Shown: positions 31,744 through 40,827, numbered from the stretch's first letter. The stretch is DNA of 64,000 nucleotides from DASSQJ01 sp963730165 (GCA_963730165.1 CAVSQS010000002.1:796282-860281); one strand, 5' to 3'. The notes: generated from the letters alone by a model not told the origin. Numbers and translations are program-made.

Positions 31744-33455
31744 CGCGCCACCTCCCCGGCGCCCACGGCCGGCTCGCCGACGGCCCGCTCGCCCACCTCG
31801 AGGACCGCACCCGCCCCGCGGGTCACCACCTGGTGGGTCAGCCAGCGGTCGTCGTCGCGCTCAGGGAAGTCCGACCGCACGTGCCCGCCCCGCGTCTCCT
31901 CGCGGCGGTTCGCGGTGGCGCTCAGGGCCAGGCCGAGGTGTAGCAGATTCGTGGTCTCCCAGGCCGCCGGGCCCGGCTCGGCGTCCTCCGCCGGACCGGT
32001 CACCAGGCCACCGAGCACCGCGAGTGCCTGCGCGGTCGATGTCGCCGACCGCACGGGGCCGGACCCGGTGCTCATCGTCCGCTGCACCTCGATCCGCCGT
32101 TCGGCCGCGAGCAGCGCACCGGGCTCGGTGTACGAGGCCGCCTCGCGCCGTGGCAGCTCACCGGCCGACAGCCGGGCGCTCACGTCGTCGGCGATGCGGG
32201 CCGCGAACACCAGGCCCTCGAGCAGTGAGTTCGACGCCAGCCGGTTGGCCCCGTGCACGCCGGTGCACGAGCACTCGCCGCAGGCGTAGAGCCCCTCGAG
32301 CGAGGACCGGCCGAGCAGGTCGGTCTCGACCCCGCCGGACGCGTAGTGCTGCGCCGGGGCCACGGGCAACAGCTCGGTGGCCGGGTCGATGCCGAGCTCG
32401 CGGCAGCGCGAAACGATCGAGGGGAACCGCGCCTCGAGGAACGGCCCCCCGAGGTGCCGGGCATCGAGCCAGACGTGGTCGAGCCCCCGCTCGGCCATGA
32501 CGTCGAGGATGGCGCGGGCCACCACGTCGCGCGGCGCGAGGTCGGCGAGCTCGTGACGGCCCTGCATGAAGCGGCGGCCGGTGTCGTCGACGAGGTGGGC
32601 GCCCTCCCCCCGCACCGCCTCCGAGATGAGCGGCTGCTGACCCGTGGAGCCCTCCCCGAGGAAGAGCACCGTGGGGTGGAACTGGACGAACTCGAGGTCG
32701 GTCACCCGAGCGCCGGCCCGCAGCGCGGCGGCCATCCCGTCGCCGGTGGCCACCGGGGGGTTGGTCGTCGACGCGTAGATCTGGCCCAGGCCACCGGTGG
32801 CCAGCACGACAGCCCGGCCGAAGGCCGCTCCCACGCCGTCGACCTGCCCCTCGCCGATGACGTGGAGTGTCACGCCGCAGACGGCACCGTCGCCGGCGGT
32901 GAGGAGGTCGACGACGAGGGCGTGCTCGATGACCTCGATGCCCGGGTCGTCCTGCACGGCGTGCAGCGCCGCGATGAGGGCACGGGAGATCTCGGCGCCC
33001 GTCGCGTCCCCGCCCGCGTGGGCGATCCGGTCGCGGTGGTGCCCACCCTCGCGGGTCAGCTTGATGCCCCCGCCGTCGTCGAGGTCGAAGTGCGCCCCGA
33101 GCGCCACGAGCTCACGGACCCGCTCGGGACCCTCCGTGACGAGCGCACGGACGGCGTCGGCGTCGCAGAGCCCGACGCCCGCGACGAGGGTGTCCTCGAG
33201 GTGCTCCTCCGGGGTGTCCTCGGGGTCGAGAGCGGCGGCGATCCCGCCCTGCGCCCACTGGGTGGACCCGGCCGAGAGCACCGTCTTGGTCACGAGCAGC
33301 ACCCGGTCGGCCCGCTCGCGCAGCCGCAGCGCCGCCGTCAGCCCGGCGATCCCGGAGCCGACGACGATGACGTCGGCCTCGGTGGTCCAGCCCGGCGGCG
33401 GCGCGGCCAGCCGGCGCGGCAGCGGCGGCAGGCCTGGCAGGTCGGGCGCGGTCAT
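31740..33455 (-). CDS. nadB: L-aspartate oxidase
   Basis: FAD enzyme of 571 aa that oxidises L-aspartate to iminoaspartate, the first step of NAD synthesis. FAD-binding motif DVIVVGSGIAGLTAALRL; catalytic region SAGSTQWAQGGIAAAL; CTGVHGANRLASNSLLEGLVF near residue 380; C-terminal succinate-dehydrogenase-like helical domain. Start ATG 33455 leaves 8 bp after the panC stop. Confidence 0.97.
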   Translation of the reverse strand: MTAPDLPGLPPLPRRLAAPPPGWTTEADVIVVGSGIAGLTAALRLRERADRVLLVTKTVLSAGSTQWAQGGIAAALDPEDTPEEHLEDTLVAGVGLCDADAVRALVTEGPERVRELVALGAHFDLDDGGGIKLTREGGHHRDRIAHAGGDATGAEISRALIAALHAVQDDPGIEVIEHALVVDLLTAGDGAVCGVTLHVIGEGQVDGVGAAFGRAVVLATGGLGQIYASTTNPPVATGDGMAAALRAGARVTDLEFVQFHPTVLFLGEGSTGQQPLISEAVRGEGAHLVDDTGRRFMQGRHELADLAPRDVVARAILDVMAERGLDHVWLDARHLGGPFLEARFPSIVSRCRELGIDPATELLPVAPAQHYASGGVETDLLGRSSLEGLYACGECSCTGVHGANRLASNSLLEGLVFAARIADDVSARLSAGELPRREAASYTEPGALLAAERRIEVQRTMSTGSGPVRSATSTAQALAVLGGLVTGPAEDAEPGPAAWETTNLLHLGLALSATANRREETRGGHVRSDFPERDDDRWLTHQVVTRGAGAVLEVGERAVGEPAVGAGEVAR

Positions 33456-33463
33456 CGTCGGCC

Positions 33464-34384
33464 TCAGACGACCTGCGCCGCGTCGGAGAACACGTCGATG
33501 GCGCCGCCGCCCGGCCCCACGACCACCGGGGTGTTGTCGATGAGCCGCGTCGTCCCGATCCGCGCGGCCACGGCGAGCAGCGCCTCGCCGCGGTACCACT
33601 CGGGAACATCGGCGAGCGTCTCGGGATGCACGAGGACCAGGTAGTCGACGAGTGCCAGCGGCTCCTCGACGAGCACCTCGCGGGCCGCACGCCGGATGGC
33701 CGAGGGGCCGAGGGATGCGGCGCCGCCACCGGCGCGCAGGGCCCGGCTCAGGCACAGCGCCACCTCACGGTCGCTGTGGGTGAGGTAGGTGTTGCGGCTG
33801 CTCATCGCCAGGCCGTCGGGCTCGCGGACCGTGGGGACCGAGACGACCTCCACGGGGAAGTCGAGGTCGCGCACCATCCGGCGGATGAGCAGCAGCTGTT
33901 GGGCGTCCTTCTGGCCGAAGTAGGCGCTGCGCGCCCCGGTGAGGTGCAGGAGCTTGCCGACCACCGTGACGACGCCGTCGAAGTGACCCGGACGCGACGC
34001 GCCCTCGAGCACCGCGCCGAGCGGGCCCGCCGAGATCCGGACCCCGGGGTCGCCGTCGGGGTAGACGACGTCCGGGGTGGGGGCGAACACGACGTCGACA
34101 CCGGAGCTGCGGCAGATGGCCATGTCGTCGTCGAAGGTCCGCGGGTACCGGGAGAGGTCCTCCTTGGGCCCGAACTGGAGCGGGTTGAGGAAGAGCGTCA
34201 CGATGATGTGGTCGTGCTTCTCGCGCGCGGTCCGGATGAGGTGCGCGTGCCCCTCGTGGAGCGCGCCCATCGTCATGACGGCGGCGACGTCGCGGCTCGG
34301 CAGGGCCCGGCGGGCGGCGCTGAGGTCCTCGCGGGTCATGGCCACGGTGGGCGCGGGACGTGTGCCGAGCGACTGCGACGTCAT
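33464..34384 (-). CDS. panC: Pantoate--beta-alanine ligase
   Basis: Pantothenate synthetase of 306 aa: ATP-dependent condensation of pantoate and beta-alanine. Nucleotide-binding HIGH-like motif MTMGALHEGHAHLI, FGQKDAQQL and MSSRNTYL (KMSKS-like loop). ATG 34384 is preferred over an in-frame GTG at 34402 because AAGGA lies 8 nt upstream. panD, often next, is absent here; nadB follows instead. Confidence 0.97.
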   Translation of the reverse strand: MTSQSLGTRPAPTVAMTREDLSAARRALPSRDVAAVMTMGALHEGHAHLIRTAREKHDHIIVTLFLNPLQFGPKEDLSRYPRTFDDDMAICRSSGVDVVFAPTPDVVYPDGDPGVRISAGPLGAVLEGASRPGHFDGVVTVVGKLLHLTGARSAYFGQKDAQQLLLIRRMVRDLDFPVEVVSVPTVREPDGLAMSSRNTYLTHSDREVALCLSRALRAGGGAASLGPSAIRRAAREVLVEEPLALVDYLVLVHPETLADVPEWYRGEALLAVAARIGTTRLIDNTPVVVGPGGGAIDVFSDAAQVV

Positions 34385-34438
34385 CCCCGCATCCTTGCGC
34401 ACGAGGAGGGCCGGTGTCCTACCGGTCCTTTCGTGCCG

Positions 34439-34783
34439 TCAGGAGACGAAGCGGAGGTAGAGCCAGCGCGAGTGCGCCTTGGCGTTCCTCCTGTCGCCGT
34501 CCCACAGGACCCGCACGCGCACGCGATCCCTCGGCCGCCACGACGAGTCGAACCGGATGTAGGTCCTGCTGTGGACGCCCAGCCGCGCGCACGGCGTCGG
34601 CTGGTTGTAGGCCCACGTGCCCGAGCGGGGCTGCTGGATCCGGAACCGGACGCACTGGCCGACGTGGTACGGCCGGACCGTGCCGTAGAGGCGGGCTGCT
34701 GACCGCGCCCGGACGGGCCGGTACGCCCCGTAGGTCCCGACGACCCTGGTCGCCTTCACGGTCACGCTCGCACGGACGGCGAG
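34439..34783 (-). pseudogene. Truncated copy of the C-terminal domain of the neighbouring secreted protein
   Basis: About 114 codons (LAVRASVTVKATRVVGTYGAYR to HSRWLYLRFVS) that align end to end with the last 114 residues of the protein encoded just upstream at 34960-36570, at roughly 60 per cent identity by eye; for example YGTVRPYHVGQCV is shared exactly. The frame can be extended to a GTG at 34867 but the added residues are Arg/Gly/Pro-rich with no signal peptide. It therefore looks like a leftover of a tandem duplication rather than a working gene. Confidence 0.7.
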
Positions 34784-34959
34784 GTCCCACCCTCCGGGGT
34801 CGCGCGGCCCCGGACCATCGCGCCCGCCCGCGCGGACGGCCCTTCCCCTCGAGCTCGGACGGCCCACCGACCGTCCGCGGGATGCCGACCCGCGGACTCG
34901 GAGGGCGCGGCCGAACCGGGCGATTCCTCCGCACCCACGTCAGTGGGCGACCCGACCGG

Positions 34960-36570
34960 TCAGGAGACGAACCTCAGGTACAGCCAGGACGAGGTGGCCT
35001 TGGCGTTCTTCGTGTCGCCGCCCCAGATCACTCGTGCGCGCACGCGGTCCTTCGGCTTCCACGACGAGTCGAACCAGATGTAGTTCTTGCTGTAGGAGTT
35101 CAGCCGGATGCAGCCCGAGGTCTGGGTGTAGCGCCAGCCACTCGAGCTGGGCTGCTGGATCTGGAACTTGACGCACTGGCCCACGTGGTACGGCCGAACG
35201 GTGCCGTAGACGCGCGGGGCCGACCCGGAGCGAACCAGCTTGTAGGACCCCGACGTGCCCACGACCTTGGTGGCGCTGGCGGTCACCGACGCCCGAACCG
35301 CGACCGTCGTCGCCCGGCTCACCGGGTCGTGGTCCGCGTCACCGGCGTAGTACACGGAGAAGGTCGTGCGGACCTTCACCGGGGTGGTGACGACGAGGTT
35401 GCCCTTGGCGTCCACGGCGGCGGTCTTCAGCAGCTTCCTCGTGCCGCCGTACGGCGTCGTGTACACCTTCACCGACCCGCCCGGGACGGAGAGGTGCACG
35501 GTCACCTTGGCCGTCGCCCCGTACTTGTACACGGTGCTGCCGCGGGTGAGGGTCATCGACGACGCCAGGCGCGGGGTGATCCGCTGGAACGTCCACGAGG
35601 CGTCCGAGCCCCATGGTTCGGTGACGACGTAGAGGTCTGTCTCGCCGAACTCGAGGCCGCGTCCGACCAGCTGGTTGGAGGTGTCACCGGTCTCGTAGGA
35701 ACGGAACAGCTTCCCGTTCCCCTCGGGGTAGAGGTACACGTCGTGGTCGTAGATGCCGAGGATGCCGGCCGCGACGAGACCGTCCCCGCGCACCGCCACC
35801 GAGTTCGGGTAGGCGTCGCTGGGGTAGATCGTGCGCTCGAGCATGGTCTGCGTCGAGAAGCCGACGTGGCGGTACGGGCTGTAGTCGGTCGAGACCACCT
35901 CGAGTCCGTCGGGAGTGATGCGGAAGTCCCGGGCATCCGTCGCGACGCCCGGACCGGCGCCAGCCGCGGCCGCGGGGCCCGCCGACACGTCGAGCACGGT
36001 GAGGGTGTTGGAGCCGCGGGCCACGAGACGGTCGGCCAGGCCGGGGGAGCTCTCGACGCGGTCAGGGTGCACCCCGGCCGGCGTGAGCCCGAGGGTCACG
36101 GTGTCGTCGGAGAGCTGGACCGACCCCAGCTCACCGGTCCCGTACGCACAGTCGGTGTAGGTGAACCAGAGGTTCCCGCCCTCCTCGGCGACCGAGGTGG
36201 GGCAGACGTCGGCGCCGAGGGGGATCGTCGTGACGTCGGTGACGTCGGCGGCGTCGACGACCCCGATCGCCCTCTGCGACTGCAGGCTCAGGTAGAAGGC
36301 CGATCCGTCGGTCGAGAGGTGGACGTCCTGCGCACCCGCCATCGTGCCCAACCCCGTCCTGGGCGTGCCGTCGAGGCCGAGCACGACGACGGTCGAGGAC
36401 GTCGACCCCTGGGTGATGAGGACGTTGCCGTGGGCCTCGTCGACCGCCATGTCGGTGTAGCCGTTCAGGTCGATCGTCACCGGAGCGGCGCCGGCCGGCG
36501 CGGCAGTGGCGGTCAAGGCCCCGGCGACGACCGCGAGGGTGCTGAGGACGGAGATCATGGAGCGGCGCAC
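34960..36570 (-). CDS. Secreted beta-propeller-like protein with C-terminal Ig-like and repeat domain
   Basis: Exported protein of 536 aa. Signal peptide about residues 1-31 (VRRSMISVLSTLAVVAGALT then ATAAPAGA). Residues about 35-310 hold repeated strands of YVTN/quinoprotein-like propeller type (YTDMAVDEAHGNVLITQG, AQDVHLSTDGSAFYLSL, PNSVAVRGDGLVAAGI). Residues about 325-420 resemble an Ig-like domain (SSMTLTRGSTVYKYGATAKV), and a C-terminal module ends in WLYLRFVS. GTG 36570 is chosen for GGGGAAGG upstream and a good leader. No catalytic motif is visible; surface binding is likely. The gene separates DUF2520 from panC. Confidence 0.75.
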   Translation of the reverse strand: MRRSMISVLSTLAVVAGALTATAAPAGAAPVTIDLNGYTDMAVDEAHGNVLITQGSTSSTVVVLGLDGTPRTGLGTMAGAQDVHLSTDGSAFYLSLQSQRAIGVVDAADVTDVTTIPLGADVCPTSVAEEGGNLWFTYTDCAYGTGELGSVQLSDDTVTLGLTPAGVHPDRVESSPGLADRLVARGSNTLTVLDVSAGPAAAAGAGPGVATDARDFRITPDGLEVVSTDYSPYRHVGFSTQTMLERTIYPSDAYPNSVAVRGDGLVAAGILGIYDHDVYLYPEGNGKLFRSYETGDTSNQLVGRGLEFGETDLYVVTEPWGSDASWTFQRITPRLASSMTLTRGSTVYKYGATAKVTVHLSVPGGSVKVYTTPYGGTRKLLKTAAVDAKGNLVVTTPVKVRTTFSVYYAGDADHDPVSRATTVAVRASVTASATKVVGTSGSYKLVRSGSAPRVYGTVRPYHVGQCVKFQIQQPSSSGWRYTQTSGCIRLNSYSKNYIWFDSSWKPKDRVRARVIWGGDTKNAKATSSWLYLRFVS

Positions 36571-36709
36571 GTCGGGCCTTCCCCTCGAGAACCAGACGAT
36601 CACCATGACCGCGGCGTGAGCATAGGACCTCCGCCCGCGGGCTCGGAAGCATTTCTGCGAAACCCGCAGGGTCACGTCCGCAAGCAGCCGTCCCGGTCGC
36701 GCCCCGGGG

Positions 36710-37594
36710 TCACCGTTCGCCCAGGACCCCCAGCAGCGGCTCGGCGACACCCGGCGAGAGCCGGCCGCTGTCGAGCGCGCGCAGCGCGGTGGCGCGGGCC
36801 AGCGCGACGTACGTGGACCGGACGTCGGGGGCCAGGCGCTCGAGGGCCGCGAGGTGGTCCTCCACCGTCCCGACGTCCCCACGGGCGACCGGCCCGGTGA
36901 GCGCGGCGTCACCCATCCGCAGGGCGTTGTCGAGGGCGGCGTTCATCAGGGGACCGAGCACCCGGTGCGGTGACTCGACGCCGGCTCGCGTGAGCACCTC
37001 CATCGCCTCACTCACGAGGGTCACCACGTGGTTCGCCCCGTGCGCGAGCGCGCAGTGGTAGGCCACCCGGTCCTCCTCGGCGACCCAGACCGGGGTGCCA
37101 CCCATCTCGAGAACCAGCGCCTCGGCAACGGGTCGCAGCTCGGGGTCGGCCGTGACCCCGAACGCGCACTCGGAGAGGCGGTCGAGGTCCATCGCGGTCC
37201 CGGTGAACGTCATCGCCGGGTGCAGGGCCAGGGGCAGCGCGCGCTGGGCCCGCGCCGGGTCGAGCACGGACACCCCGTGCCGACCGCTGGTGTGGACCAC
37301 GATCTGCCCCGCCTGCCACGCACCGGTCGCGGCCAGGCCGGCAACGAGGTCGGCGAGGGAGTCGTCCGGGACCGCGAGCAGCACGAGCTCGGCACCGGCC
37401 ACGACGGCGGGGACGTCACCGACCGGGACGCCGGGCAGCAGCGTCTCGGCGCGCTCCCTGCTGGCGGCCGAGACCGCGTACGCCCCGGTGACGCGGTGGC
37501 CGGACCGGGCCAGGGCCGCGCCGAGCACGGCACCGACCCGTCCGGCACCCACGACGCCCACGGTCAGGCGGGCCGGGTGCTCGATGCCGTCCAC
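36710..37594 (-). CDS. Rossmann-like and DUF2520 domain-containing protein
   Basis: Protein of 294 aa: N-terminal NAD(P)-binding fold (LTVGVVGAGRVGAVLGAALARSGH) and C-terminal helical DUF2520 domain (EEDRVAYHCALAHGANHVVTLVSEAM). It resembles pyrroline-5-carboxylate/ketopantoate reductases in layout. It corresponds to Rv3603c next to panC, so a role in pantothenate synthesis (pantoate formation) is often suspected but I cannot confirm it. GTG start. Confidence 0.88.
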   Translation of the reverse strand: MDGIEHPARLTVGVVGAGRVGAVLGAALARSGHRVTGAYAVSAASRERAETLLPGVPVGDVPAVVAGAELVLLAVPDDSLADLVAGLAATGAWQAGQIVVHTSGRHGVSVLDPARAQRALPLALHPAMTFTGTAMDLDRLSECAFGVTADPELRPVAEALVLEMGGTPVWVAEEDRVAYHCALAHGANHVVTLVSEAMEVLTRAGVESPHRVLGPLMNAALDNALRMGDAALTGPVARGDVGTVEDHLAALERLAPDVRSTYVALARATALRALDSGRLSPGVAEPLLGVLGER

Positions 37595-37699
37595 GAGCCA
37601 GCACGCTACCCGCCCCCGCGAACAGGGTGACAGGGCGGACCGCTTGCGTCGGGCCCGGAGGGACGCAGGGGTGGAGATGGTGCTCGATGACAAGGTGAC

Positions 37700-37729
37700 T
37701 TGACATAGGACAAGCACCCTTGACATGCT
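37700..37729 (+). promoter_or_regulatory. Promoter with repeated TTGACAT upstream of the XRE regulator
   Basis: -35 TTGACA (37700-37705), 18-nt spacer, -10-like CATGCT (37724-37729). A second TTGACAT at 37720-37726 repeats the first 20 nt later, a possible operator half-site pair. The predicted transcription start, about 7 nt after the -10, falls on the A of the ATG at 37736. Confidence 0.45.
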
Positions 37730-37735
37730 GCCGGC

Positions 37736-37819
37736 ATGACGACGACTCGACCGACCAGCCGGTCCAGCCGGGTCCACCCCGGGGCTGTCGGACCGGGCGT
37801 CGCGCTGCGACGCGCCTGA
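37736..37819 (+). CDS. Possible leaderless 27-aa peptide upstream of the XRE regulator
   Basis: ATG frame of 27 codons plus stop (MTTTRPTSRSSRVHPGAVG, then PGVALRRA), ending 3 bp before the regulator's GTG. There is no ribosome-binding site, but the ATG coincides with the predicted transcription start, which would allow leaderless translation as is common in actinobacteria. Basic, no known family. Could be a translation-coupling leader or chance. Confidence 0.3.
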   Translation: MTTTRPTSRSSRVHPGAVGPGVALRRA

Positions 37820-37822
37820 GCC

Positions 37823-38038
37823 GTGGACAACGACGTCCGACGCCTCCGCGCCGAGCTCGGGCTCTCGCAGGCCGCGCTCGGCGCCGCCCTCGGGGTCTCC
37901 AGGCAGACCGTCAACTCCATCGAGTCCGGCCGGTACGACCCCTCGCTGCCTCTCGCGATCGCCCTGGCGCGCCACTTCGGCACCACGGTCGAGGAGCTCT
38001 TCCACCTTCCCGAGGCCGGGGAGGTCGGGGGTGGCTGA
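37823..38038 (+). CDS. XRE-family helix-turn-helix regulator
   Basis: Small regulator of 71 aa: VRRLRAELGLSQAALGAALG then VSRQTVNSIESGRYDPSLPL is a complete Cro/C1-type HTH, followed by ARHFGTTVEELFH. GTG start. Such minimal regulators usually control their own operon. The last 8 bp overlap the start of the methyltransferase gene. Confidence 0.9.
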   Translation: MDNDVRRLRAELGLSQAALGAALGVSRQTVNSIESGRYDPSLPLAIALARHFGTTVEELFHLPEAGEVGGG

Positions 38039-38993
38039 CCGCAGGGTGCCGTGGCGGGTGGCGTGGCGCGAGGCGCTGTACGGCCCCGGTGGCGCGTACC
38101 GCTCCCCGGCCGGACCTGCCGGACACTTCACGACCGCGACGCACGGACCGCTGGGGGCCGTCCTCGCCGAGGCGCTGGCACTGCTGGCGGACCGCGAGGG
38201 CGCCGCCCACGTGGTCGACGTGGGGGCGGGCCGCGGTGAGCTGCTGACGGCCCTGCACGGCATCCGGCCCGACCTGCGGCTCACCGGACTCGACGTCGTG
38301 GAGCGCCCTCCGGGCCTGCCCGCCCCGGTCGTCTGGCTGGTCTCCCCCGGCGGCGCCGGGCTCCCCGTGGGCCTGGCCGATCTCGAGGACGTCCTCGTGG
38401 TGGCCCACGAGTGGCTCGACGTCGTGCCGTGCACGGTCGCGGAGGTCGTGGCGCCGGGGCTGCTCGCGGTGGTGGAGGTGGACCCCGAGACCGGTGACGA
38501 GGCCCTCGGCGAGGGTCTCGACGCCGAGGACCTCGCGTGGTGCCGGCGATACTGGCCCCCGGACGGCCTCCCGGTCGGCGCCCGCGTGGAGGTGGGCCGG
38601 GCGCGGGACGACGCGTGGGCGGCCCTCGTCGCCCGGGTGCGCACCGGCACGCTCCTCGCCGTCGACTACGGGCACACGACGGAGGAGCGCCCCCACCACG
38701 GCACGCTCACGGGCTACCGGGAGGGTTCGCTCGTCGTCCCGGTGCCCGACGGCACGATGGACGTCACGGCGCACGTGGCCGTCGACTCGCTCGACGCCGA
38801 CTCGACCACCACCCAGCGCAGCGCACTCCACGACCTCGGGCTCCGCGCCGGAGCACCTCCCCACGGGCTCTCGGGCACGCACCCGGCCGCCTACCTCGCG
38901 GCGCTCTCGCGGTCGTCCGCCCTCGCCGCCCTCACCGACCCGGGCGGCCTGGGGGCGTTCTCGTGGGTGCTGCGCCGCGTCCGCCGAATGTGA
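38031..38993 (+). CDS. SAM-dependent methyltransferase, MidA/NDUFAF7 (DUF185) family
   Basis: Protein of 320 aa. YGPGGAYRSPAGPAGHFTTATH and VVDVGAGRGELLTALH are the family's entry and SAM motifs; AHEWLDVVPC and AVDYGHTTEERP (DYG) follow. The eukaryotic relative NDUFAF7 dimethylates an arginine of the complex I subunit NDUFS2, the NuoD homologue. A nuoD-like gene lies two genes downstream on the same strand, which makes it a natural candidate substrate. GTG start with 8-bp overlap to the XRE gene. Confidence 0.85.
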   Translation: MADRRVPWRVAWREALYGPGGAYRSPAGPAGHFTTATHGPLGAVLAEALALLADREGAAHVVDVGAGRGELLTALHGIRPDLRLTGLDVVERPPGLPAPVVWLVSPGGAGLPVGLADLEDVLVVAHEWLDVVPCTVAEVVAPGLLAVVEVDPETGDEALGEGLDAEDLAWCRRYWPPDGLPVGARVEVGRARDDAWAALVARVRTGTLLAVDYGHTTEERPHHGTLTGYREGSLVVPVPDGTMDVTAHVAVDSLDADSTTTQRSALHDLGLRAGAPPHGLSGTHPAAYLAALSRSSALAALTDPGGLGAFSWVLRRVRRM

Positions 38994-39025
38994 CGTCGGC
39001 GCGCCCCTCGTGGCACCGTGGAGTC

Positions 39026-39625
39026 GTGACAACCACCCCCCGCACCAGGTCCCGCGCGGCCGCGACGACCGCGGCCGGCGCCCTCGTCGCCACGGTCCTT
39101 GCCGGGTGCGGCGGGGGCGAGGCGGCCCCGGGCGAGGTCGTCGTCACCGTCACCGCGAGCGCCTCGGGCTCCGCAACCAAGGGCCCCTCGGTGAGTCCGT
39201 CGACCTCCACGAAGCCGGCACCGGCCCAGACGCTGAAGAGCGACGACGTCGCTCGCAGGTACGACTTCGGCGTGGTGAAGTCCGTGAAGACCGAGGACGG
39301 GACGCTGGTGTTCGCGTTCGACCGCTGGACCGACCCGAAGGTCGACGACGCCGAGCTGGCGCAGAAGGGCCTGGACGTCGAGCCCTACGACCGGTCGAAG
39401 CCCCCGTACGACAACGTCAACACGACGAACACCTTCCGGGTGCCCGTCCGCGACGGCGCGTCGTTCCTCCTCCACCACTGCGTGGCGAAGGGCGAGCCGG
39501 TCACGAGCAAGTCGGTGAGCGCCAAGGAGCTCGCCGCGGCCGACCCGGCGGACGCGCTCGTCCTGCTCGAGATCGACCCGAAGACCGGGTACGCGACCGG
39601 TGGCGAGACCCTCGCCGGCTGCTGA
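39026..39625 (+). CDS. Putative lipoprotein
   Basis: Protein of 199 aa from GTG 39026. The leader RAAATTAAGALVATVLAGCG ends in a lipobox LAGC, so the mature protein would be lipid-anchored at the outer face of the membrane. A Ser/Thr/Pro linker (SASGSATKGPSVSPSTSTKP) precedes a domain of about 130 residues with YDFGVVKSVKTEDGTLVFAFDRWTD and a cysteine pair. No family recognised. Confidence 0.8.
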   Translation: MTTTPRTRSRAAATTAAGALVATVLAGCGGGEAAPGEVVVTVTASASGSATKGPSVSPSTSTKPAPAQTLKSDDVARRYDFGVVKSVKTEDGTLVFAFDRWTDPKVDDAELAQKGLDVEPYDRSKPPYDNVNTTNTFRVPVRDGASFLLHHCVAKGEPVTSKSVSAKELAAADPADALVLLEIDPKTGYATGGETLAGC

Positions 39626-39654
39626 CCCGCCGCCGGTGCGGCAGGATGGCGCCC

Positions 39655-40827
39655 GTGAGCACCCCGAGCGCCCCGCGGACACTGGACGTCGGTGTCGGCG
39701 CCGGTGCGCTCGCCACGGCCGACATGGTGCTCAACATCGGCCCTCAGCACCCGGCCACCCACGGCGTGCTCCGGCTGCGCGTCGTCCTCGACGGCGAGCG
39801 GATCACGAGCGCGGAGCCGGTCATCGGCTACATGCACCGCGGCGCCGAGAAGCTCTTCGAGGTGCGCGACTACCGGCAGATCACCGTCCTCGCGAACCGG
39901 CACGACTGGCTGTCGGCCTTCTCCAACGAGCTGGGGGTGGTGCTCGGCGTCGAGGCGATGCTCGGCATGGAGGTGCCCGAGCGGGCCGTGTGGATCCGCA
40001 CCCTCCTCGCCGAGCTCAACCGGGTGCTGTCGCACCTGATGTTCCTCGGCTCCTACCCGCTCGAGCTCGGCGCCATCACCCCCGTCTTCTATGCGTTCCG
40101 TGAGCGCGAAGAGCTGCAGGCCGTCATGGAGGAGGTCTCCGGCGGCCGGATGCACTACATGTTCAACCGGGTCGGGGGGCTCAAGGAGGACGTCCCCGCG
40201 GGGTGGCTCGGTCGGGTGGACGCGGCGCTGGCGTCGGTGCGGCGGCGGCTCCCGGAACTGGAGCGGCTGCTCGTCGGCAACGAGATCCTGCTCGCCCGCA
40301 CCCGGGGCGTCGGCGTCCTCGACCCCGCCACCTGTCTCGACCACGGTGTCTCCGGCCCGATCGCCCGAGCCAGCGGAGTGGACCTCGACCTGCGCCGCGA
40401 CGACCCGTACCTCGCCTACGCCGAGCTGTTCGCCCCCGGCGGTCCGGGCCGCGTCGTCACCAGGACCGAGGGCGACTGCCTGGCCCGGCTGGAGGTGCTG
40501 CTCGAGCAGGTGCACGTGAGCCTCGGCCTTGCCGACGCGTGCGTCGACCGGCTGCGCTCACTGCCGCCCGGGCCGGTCAACCAGCGGCTCCCCAAGGTGC
40601 TCAAGGTGCCCGAGGGCGAGCGCTACACCGCCACCGAGAACCCCCTGGGGCTCAACGGCTACCACCTGGTCTCGCGGGGGGAGAAGACACCCTGGCGGCT
40701 CAAGCTGCGGTCGGCGTCGTTCTCGAACGTCCAGGTGCTCTCGCAGGTGCTGCCCGGGTGCCTCGTCCCCGACATGGTCGCCGTGCTCGGCTCGATGTTC
40801 TTCGTCGTCGGCGACGTCGACAAGTAG
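39655..40827 (+). CDS. Orphan NADH-quinone oxidoreductase subunit D-like protein
   Basis: Protein of 390 aa of the respiratory complex I 49-kDa / [NiFe]-hydrogenase large-subunit family. MVLNIGPQHPATHGVLRLRV and YMHRGAEKLFEVRDY are the NuoD signatures (quinone site and cluster N2 neighbourhood), as is the C-terminal MVAVLGSMFFVVGDVDK. No other nuo gene is present, so it is a stand-alone paralogue or a lone subunit gene. GTG 39655 is preferred (AGGA 8 nt upstream) over ATG 39646. Confidence 0.9.
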   Translation: MSTPSAPRTLDVGVGAGALATADMVLNIGPQHPATHGVLRLRVVLDGERITSAEPVIGYMHRGAEKLFEVRDYRQITVLANRHDWLSAFSNELGVVLGVEAMLGMEVPERAVWIRTLLAELNRVLSHLMFLGSYPLELGAITPVFYAFREREELQAVMEEVSGGRMHYMFNRVGGLKEDVPAGWLGRVDAALASVRRRLPELERLLVGNEILLARTRGVGVLDPATCLDHGVSGPIARASGVDLDLRRDDPYLAYAELFAPGGPGRVVTRTEGDCLARLEVLLEQVHVSLGLADACVDRLRSLPPGPVNQRLPKVLKVPEGERYTATENPLGLNGYHLVSRGEKTPWRLKLRSASFSNVQVLSQVLPGCLVPDMVAVLGSMFFVVGDVDK

